A stretch of DNA of 64,000 bases, from the NCBI RefSeq assembly GCF_932274485.2, contig NC_065885.2, forward strand, positions 28,223,062 to 28,287,061, given 5' to 3'. How positions within the stretch are numbered: position 1 is the stretch's first letter; every line of letters begins with the position of its first letter. Positions 58,801-64,000 of the stretch are shown here, in pieces. Below the pieces are notes generated by a model. That model was not told where the DNA came from, did no database searches, and saw only the letters and a list, made by a program, of their open reading frames with translations. Origin of the DNA: Patella vulgata. Its lineage: Eukaryota > Mollusca > Gastropoda > Patellidae. A program made the translations under genes and the position numbers.

Positions 58801-61800
58801 TTGATATTTCAAATTCAAAACTACTTTTGGATCCAATGAGTGATGTCAATGCTCAAGTTAATCTGTATAATAATACTCTTTCTCCATTACTTGACAAACA
58901 TGCCCCAGCAACTAACAAAACTGTGACTGTACGGAACAGCGCTCCCTGGTACAATAATGAAGTCAAACAATCAAAAAGCTTACGTCATCGAGCTGAGCGT
59001 AAATTTAGGAAGACCCATGAAATCCACCACCAGATCTACTGTAAAGCTAAAAGTGACTATCTAAAGATCATTAGTAAATCTAAGCAAAAGTATTGTCGAA
59101 CTTATATTCAAAACTGCAACAACGATCCTGGTAAAGTTCATAGATTTTTGAAATCCCTTCTTGGTAAAAAACCAGATCGAAAACTTCCTAGCTCAGACAA
59201 TAACAAAAGTCTAGCTGACTCGTTCAATGATTTCTTTATCAACAAAATTGAGAAGATTCGCGGTGGACTAAATTCATCTACATATTCTGACAATACCCAA
59301 ACAACTTTATTTGGCGGACATAAATTATGCAGTTTCAGACCCTGTAGTAAAGAGGAAATCAAAAACATCATCATGGCATCAAAACCTACAACATGTTTAT
59401 CAGATCCAATCCCAACACACCTTGTCCTTCAACTTATTGATCAACTTCTCCCATTCTTCACTCAATTAATCAACAACAGTTTAACAACTGGTATATTTCC
59501 TGACTGTTTTAAATCGGCTATTGTCCTTCCACTCCTAAAGAAAGACAACCTGGATAAAAACATTATGAAAAATTATCGTCCTGTCTCAAACTTACCGTTC
59601 CTGTCAAAGATTATTGAAAAAGCTGTCAATATTCGTCTAAATGAACATCTTGCTGCAAATTCCTTGTTGAATGTTTTCCAATCAGCATATCAACAATATC
59701 ACAGCACAGAAACAGCCCTACTTAGGGTTGTAAATGATCTACGTTCTACTGCAGACAGTGGCTGTATTGCTTCTCTGGTGTTGCTCGATTTATCGGCTGC
59801 TTTTAATACCATAGACCACACCCGTCTACTGGGGAATCTTTTAAACCGCTGTGGTATAGATGGGTATCCTCTAAAATGGTTCAAGTCATATTTTCAAAAC
59901 CGCAGCCAGTCTGTTCTCATTGGTACCAACTTATCAGAGAGAACATCTCTAGCCTGTGGAGTTCCACAAGGATCTGTATTAGGTCCGGTACACTTTGTCC
60001 TTTACACCAACCAACTGTCTGATGTAATTAGTAATCATGGTTTTAATCATCACTCTTATGCCGACGACACCCAGATTATTGGTACTTTTTCGGCAGATTG
60101 TTATGTTGATTTCTACCAACGGACCTCAGCTTGCACCACACAGATCAAGTCATGGATGACATCTAATATGCTAAAGTTAAATGATAATAAGACGGAGGTT
60201 TTATTTGTGGGAACAAATAAAAAGTTATCAAACCTAGACTCTACTACTTTAACGATTGCCGATTCGGACATTCAGGCGCTGACCAATGTTAAAAACTTAA
60301 GAGTAATGCTCGATTCAGCCCTATCAATGGAAACACATGTCAACTACATTTGCAAAGTATGTTACTTCCATCTCCGTGCCATTGGAAATATCCGGCATCT
60401 TCTGACAAATGAAACAGCCCATACTCTCGTTCGATCTCTAGTGTTCTCTAGGTTAGACTATTGTAATGGTGTTTTAAGTGGTCTGAACCAATTACTAATG
60501 TCAAAATTACAAGCTGTTCAAAACACCGCTGCGAGAATAATAAGTAAAACATCAAGACGCTCTCATATAACACCTATTCTGAAGGAACTTCACCGGTTGC
60601 CAGTACATTCCAGAATTATGTTCAAAATCTTGTGTCTTGTGTTTAAATGCTTAAATGGATCCAGCCCAGAATATCTGACTGAACTTTTGCAAGTTTATGA
60701 ACAGTAAGAAATCTTCGTTCCCAAGAACAGAGCCTTTTACACATACCGAAATTCAAATTGCAATCCTTTGGTTATAAATCTTTTAGATGTTATGCACCAA
60801 TCGTATGGAATTCCCTACCACACAGCATTAAAACGTCAAGTTCTCTCGAATTGTTTAAGACAAAATTGAAAACTCATTTATTTAATCTAGAATATGAGTG
60901 ATCAAGCTACTAGTGTAAATAGTGTACAGTGTACAGAGTATCTTTTTCTGCGCCTTGAGCATGTAATTTTGGATGGAATTGGCGCTATATAAATATACAT
61001 TATTATTACTATTATTATTATATCATCATGTAATTTAATAGCTTTATTATCTATTTGATTATATAAATATTATTTACAGGAAAACTGGCTTCAAGTTACG
61101 AAACTAAAAATATTCAGATAAAACCTGATGATTATATTACTTCACTTGAAACAGGTTAGTTCACTTTTGGTAGATGCAACAAGAATTATTTTAATTGACC
61201 TAGAAGACTTAACTCCTAAAATACTGCTTCAAATCCTGATAAATACCTACATGTATTACTGGCCTTTCTCTGGATGTCTTACTCTTAGTCATATTTGTGC
61301 AGTGTGCACACCTCATTTAGTGGTTCCCACATGTCAGGAATGGCGCTGATAAAAAAAAGCAAAACATGCACATCGAAGAGTAGAGGAAATGCGGATGTGT
61401 GGGCAAAATTCTCCACCCTAGCATTGCACACTTCATAAGAAAACAAAGATTTAGTTGAAAGTATTGTGAAGTAGGGTTATAACGAGATGTTAAAATTTAT
61501 TCCATTACCTGGTTTTTGGTGTGAAGAATTTTTAACATGTTATTTTTATTTGGGGTTATCTAGCATGGTGAAAGTTTTTTACATGTTTTTATTTTATTTT
61601 TCTGGAATTTAGTCAGTTTGTGCAGCTAAAACTGTACATGATGCAAACATTCTGTCAATGTAGATGTGGTTGGCCTCAGTGCGTCTATTTATTAAATATA
61701 AATTGGGTCATTTTTGATGAATAGGATGGGACAAAAAATAATCTCAGATTGCCCATATCTCGATTATTTCTCAACGAATCTTCTTCGAGTTTCATTTTTG

Positions 61801-63930
61801 GATTCTTTGGACGAATCCCATATGTGCTCTGACTGACGTTTTTTAGAAATTCGAAAGTTCACTCGATTAATATTAGCATCAAAGATGGCATATCTCCGTC
61901 ACTATTTGAGGTATCGAGTTGAAACTTGGTAGAAATAAGGAACACACTGATGCCTTCAAAATGTCATATTAAAAAATTTTGTGTCAGCTTCCGGAAACTT
62001 TCGGAAATTACTGAGGCCTTCCGATTTTTACTGAACATGAATAGTTCTCTTTTTAAAAATAGACAAAAAAATGACATATGGTGGTGTTAGCCCCAGATAT
62101 TATCTTTCATTTTCAAAGGCCTTGTTCCATAACATTTTCAACCGCTTGGCCGCCATATTGGATTTTACAAAAAAACCATTCAAATCGATATTCCACCACT
62201 GCCATTTTAATTCCGATTTTCGAAAAAAAAAAAATTTGTATTGTACCTACTTCAAATGGCAACAGTCCTTAGGAGCCGAATTTTGAATTTCGATTTTGTT
62301 TACTTCCGGATTTGACTTTGAAGTTTGTTCTACTTTTCACCATCTAGATGGTGACCTAATCATTCCAAGACCCTTGACCTTTGTATCTATGATGAACCTG
62401 ATGTCTACTAACAATTAATATAAAAAAGTTTGGTCATGAAGTATACTTCTGGTTTTATTAAAAGTTCAAAATGACAGGTTTTTCCACTTTATTAAATACT
62501 AGCAGGATACCCGGCTTCGCTCGGGGGTCATAACTCCGGAACCGGAAGTGGTAGACTAACGCCACCTGGTCTATGTTACTCCCCGGTCCGAGCTACCCCT
62601 ATACTCCAAATTTCAGACTCGGGGCAGACCTAGTGTAGCCGCCAAACCCGAACAGACTTCGCTCGGGGGTCATAACTCCGAAACCGGAAGTGGTAGACTA
62701 ACGCCACCTGGCCTATGTTACTCCCTGGTTCGAGCTACCCCTTTACCCCAAATTTCAGACTCGGGCCAGACCTAGTGTAGCCGCCAACCCCGAACAGACT
62801 GACTTCGCTCGGGGGTCATAACTCCGAAACCAGAAGTGGTAGACTAACGCCACCTGTCCTATGCTACTCCCCGGTCCGAGCTACCCCTATACCCCAAATT
62901 TCAGACTCGGGGCAGACCTAGTGTAGCCGCCAACCCCGAACAGACCAGCTTCGCTCGGGGTCATAACTCCGAAACCGGAAGTGGTAGACTAACGCCACCT
63001 GGCCTATGTTACTCCCCGGTCCGAGGTAACCTTATACCCCAAATTTCAGACTCGGGGCAGACCTAGTGTAGCCGCCAACCCCGAACAGACAGACAGACAG
63101 ACAGAAAGACAGACAGACAAACGACAGTCACAAATATATATATAGATTGGATGTTAATATAATCAATAATTTATGGTGTAACTTGAATGTTGATGTGAAA
63201 AGGCGTGACGTAACGTCACACACCAAAACACCCCAGTACTCCTTAGGAGTTCTAGTGTCTATTTGCTGTTTGTGTTATTGACTAAAATTTCATGAGACCA
63301 ATGCTGACATATTTATAATAGATCATTCATAATAATGGCTTTAAATATTTGTCTTTCTTTGTATATAGATGGAAGTAGAACTTTTAAGAATCACCTTAGG
63401 AGTTCTAGTGTCTATTTGCTGTTTGTGTTATTGACTAAAATTTCAAGATATCAATGCTGACATATTTATAATAGATCATTCATAGTAATGGCTTTTAATA
63501 TTTGTCTTTCTTTGTATATAGATGGAAATAGAACTTTTAAGAATCTCCATCGGTTATCATTGTTAATTAAAGATGGTATTGCTTTACCTTTACTACAGGA
63601 ACTGAATTCTGGTAAGTTACAAGGAAAAGCCAGGAATTCATTCATCTTTTGCAGTTTTAACACTATTGATATGCTATTATTTTTTTTATATATTTTGATC
63701 TGCTATGGAAAGTTAAAGTTGAATTTTTAACCCTTGCTAGGGTCAGTACGTAAATATAACCATTGACAGCTTGAATTCCAAATAAGAGTCAGCCATAGCA
63801 CCTGACATATGGTCGTTTTTATTAGTCCTGATGGATCAGAAAAATAGGACGATAAACAGCATTTCAATTCATTTCAGCTCTTGGTTTACCACAGATCTTT
63901 GGTTATCTTGGGCTTAACTATGAATCACAG
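55381..63930 (+). CDS. FBXO7: FBXO7 (F-box only protein 7), partial: five exons of Ubl-linker-FP region
   Basis: Exons 55381-55882, 56396-56555, 61080-61154, 63522-63611 and 63878-63930 (+) join in frame. The predicted protein starts inside the N-terminal ubiquitin-like domain ('VKLSLNGVDSLEEDEKTLEE', 'FGIVSGDLVFVLQES'; human '[20 protein letters not shown]'). It continues through an acidic linker, then the FP (PI31-type) domain ('LYCEACCTNKNDAVWVAIHT', 'LMVESGY', 'MPNGWKAANHYQGEYHHL', 'AMGSQLVVQG', 'NRTFKNLHRLSLLIKDGIAL'), ending 'ALGLPQIFGYLGLNYESQ' just before the F-box. FBXO7 is the substrate receptor of an SCF (SKP1-CUL1) ubiquitin ligase; its FP domain dimerises and binds PI31, a proteasome regulator. 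Exon 1 (start Met and first Ubl strands) is not recognised upstream, so intron 1 must reach past the 54 kb repeats. The F-box and proline-rich tail lie right of the window. Intron phases 2, 0, 1, 1, 1, 0 are consistent throughout. Confidence 0.9.
55883..56395 (+). other. FBXO7: FBXO7 intron 2 (GC-AG type) with an internal tandem repeat
   Basis: 513 bp. Begins GCAAGT, ends CTTTTTCAG. From about 56003 to 56270 two ~140-bp units repeat ('GTTAAATGTGGAGAACCAAAA' / 'TTCAAATGTGGTGAACCAAAA', both with 'TTTCCATGTGGGTTGCTTAT' and 'TGCATATTTGTTG'). Small frames here are intronic. Confidence 0.75.
56396..56555 (+). CDS. FBXO7: FBXO7 exon 3 (FP domain core)
   Basis: Acceptor TTTTTCAG|GATGCT; reads DASSQVVDKCQIQMPNGWKA onward to 'VIGVAMGSQLVVQ'. 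Donor CCAAG|GTAAAT leaves one base (phase 1). It aligns with human FBXO7 'MPEKWKLSGVYKLQYMHPL..VPLGNLIVVN'. Confidence 0.88.
57258..57945 (-). mobile_element. Tc1/mariner fragment, C-terminal half of transposase
   Basis: The left TIR TATACTATTCAAAAAAAGTA (57259) shares AGTAGGGGATATTT with the copy at 36.74 kb. The minus strand encodes 'MVWGGITVAGRTALHVVAGR', 'FIFQDDNARCHRARIVTGYL' (second catalytic D) and, after a single-base frame change near 57745-57765, 'LPWPALSPDLSPIEHVWDML' (E) to 'GGFTRY' at 57479. The N-terminal half and right TIR are missing; the L2 element begins close to the break. The family differs from the 51.9 kb Tc1. Confidence 0.88.
58000..61015 (+). mobile_element. L2/CR1-type LINE, nearly complete ORF2
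   Basis: AP-endonuclease then RT. The endonuclease start reads 'LGLWNTQSCQNKTTEIFDLI' from an ATG at 58040. A frame change near 58138 moves the reading to the long frame, which runs to 60707: 'MLVITESWLKPNGNEHH', 'GGGIAVIYR', 'IILGDFNIQ', 'SDHYYI' for the endonuclease; then 'KNYRPVSNLPFLSKIIEKAV', 'LVLLDLSAAFNTIDHTRLLG', 'CGVPQGSVLGPVHFVLYTNQ', 'HHSYADDTQII' for the RT (YADD intact). A stop at 60705-60707 with a second frame change precedes the C-terminal end ('RCYAPIVWNSLPHSIKTSSS', 'LKTHLFNLEYE', stop near 60899). The 3' end is GGCGCTATATAAAT followed by (ATT)n. Two breaks only, so it is young but dead. It sits sense in FBXO7 intron 3. Confidence 0.9.
61080..61154 (+). CDS. FBXO7: FBXO7 exon 4 (FP domain)
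   Basis: Acceptor TATTTACAG|GAAAAC in phase 1; reads GKLASSYETKNIQIKPDDYI then TSLET; donor ACAG|GTTAGT in phase 1. Corresponds to human '[20 protein letters not shown]'. Confidence 0.85.
61155..63521 (+). other. FBXO7: FBXO7 intron 4 with a tandem array and a duplicated acceptor
   Basis: 2.37 kb. 61155-62504 shows no recognised element. 62505-63150 is a four-unit array and 63241-63546 a 153-bp duplication that includes the exon 5 acceptor. Poly-A runs lie at 62166-62235. Confidence 0.75.
62505..63150 (+). repeat. ~146-bp tandem array (four units) ending in GACA and TA repeats
   Basis: 'CTTCGCTCGGGGGTCATAAC' recurs at 62515, 62657, 62803 and 62949 (steps 142, 146, 146). Each unit has 'GGAAGTGGTAGACTAACGCC', 'TGTTACTCCCCGGTCCGAG' and 'AGACCTAGTGTAGCCGCCAA'. 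The array is capped on the left by ACTAGCAGGATACCCGG and on the right by (GACA)n and ATATATATATAGAT. A single unit is at 26.9 kb. High identity among units implies recent expansion. Confidence 0.9.
63241..63546 (+). repeat. 153-bp tandem duplication spanning the exon 5 acceptor
   Basis: 'CCTTAGGAGTTCTAGTGTCT' at 63241 recurs at 63394. Each unit includes 'TTTGTCTTTCTTTGTATATAG|ATGGAA', so a second, upstream acceptor (AG at 63367-63368) and the first ~25 bp of exon 5 exist in duplicate. The units differ by about ten bases. Confidence 0.92.
63522..63611 (+). CDS. FBXO7: FBXO7 exon 5 (end of FP domain)
   Basis: Acceptor TTGTATATAG|ATGG in phase 1; reads (D)GNRTFKNLHRLSLLIKDGIA then LPLLQELNS; donor TTCTG|GTAAGT, phase 1. 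Aligns with human '[20 protein letters not shown]'. The upstream duplicate acceptor would give 'DGSRTFKNHLRSSS' and then a stop, so the second acceptor is the productive one. Confidence 0.88.
63775..63877 (+). mobile_element. SINE-A 3' remnant forming the exon 6 acceptor
   Basis: 'GAATTCCAAATAAGAGTCAG', 'CCATAGCACCTGACATATGG', 'GTTTTTATTAGTCCTGATGG' and 'AATAGGACGATAAACAGCAT' then TTCAATTCATTTCAG follow the order of SINE-A ('CATAGCAAACTG', 'GTCTTCATTAGCCC', 'AGAACGTTAAACAACATT', TTTCATTTCATTT). The pyrimidine-rich SINE tail ends exactly at the AG of the exon 6 acceptor. Confidence 0.65.
63878..63930 (+). CDS. FBXO7: FBXO7 exon 6 (junction between FP domain and F-box)
   Basis: Acceptor CATTTCAG|CTCTTG in phase 1; reads ALGLPQIFGYLGLNYESQ; donor CACAG|GTAAAT in phase 0. 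Matches human 'QALNLPDVFGLVVLPLELK', just before the F-box. The next exon lies beyond the right edge. Confidence 0.85.
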
Positions 63931-64000
63931 GTAAATATCTCTTTACACCCATTTCTACTTGACATCCATCCATCCCTCAAGTCCTCTAAAAAAAATTTTG

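Larger units (their letters stand above)
56556..61079 (+). other. FBXO7: FBXO7 intron 3 carrying a Tc1 fragment and an L2 LINE
   Basis: 4.5 kb, GTAAAT to TATTTACAG. It holds an antisense Tc1 fragment (57258-57945) and a sense-oriented L2 element (about 58000-61015). Outside these, 56556-57257 shows nothing recognised. Confidence 0.8.

Overview
The window reads as nuclear DNA of an invertebrate animal, most likely a protostome and probably a mollusc. It is AT-rich. It has one spliced animal housekeeping gene with large introns, one intronless neuropeptide-type GPCR of the protostome dmsr/myosuppressin-receptor kind, and a dense load of tRNA-derived SINEs, L2-type LINEs, Penelope-like retroelements, Tc1/mariner copies, MITEs and satellites. 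The molluscan assignment is inferred from the look of the repeats; no species is claimed.

Layout. 0-7 kb: AT-rich non-coding DNA with worn SINE pieces, one copy of a ~420 bp interspersed repeat (R1) and a 243-bp tandem duplication. 7.4-8.5 kb (+): an intact 367-aa GPCR with an ideal Kozak start, a probable 5'UTR splice acceptor and a poly(A) signal. 9.1-10.8 kb: a ~420-bp satellite with an inverted copy and palindromic unit boundaries. 11-18 kb: non-coding DNA, two more R1 copies and a nearly full SINE. 18.25-19.88 kb (-): a worn Penelope-like RT. 19.9-23.0 kb: a fold-back repeat with a SINE and a second repeat element nested in its loop. 23-35 kb: hairpin repeats, MITEs, two SINE families and an internally deleted L2. 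35.2-38.2 kb (-): a broken Penelope-like element (RT, Cys motif, GIY-YIG) and an SGNH-esterase-like ORF, separated by a small Tc1-type copy. 38-47 kb: recent tandem duplications, a MITE with clear target duplications and a ~150-bp satellite. 47.9-51.5 kb: a 3.6-kb near-palindrome with ~1.5-kb arms. 51.6 kb: a ~57-bp-arm hairpin. 51.9-55.3 kb: a broken Tc1 transposon, a TIR element and a large composite repeat. 55.4 kb to the right edge (+): FBXO7, five exons seen; exon 1 and the F-box/C-terminal exons are not in view.

The two host genes are unrelated. The GPCR is a plasma-membrane peptide receptor. FBXO7 is the substrate-recognition subunit of an SCF ubiquitin ligase that also binds PI31/proteasome regulators through its FP domain. 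The main points of interest are how repeats shape FBXO7 splicing (a GC-AG intron, a duplicated exon-5 acceptor, an exon-6 acceptor at the end of a SINE tail), the large near-palindrome whose second arm records a datable MITE insertion, the long hairpin beside it, and the SGNH-like ORF next to a Penelope-like RT.
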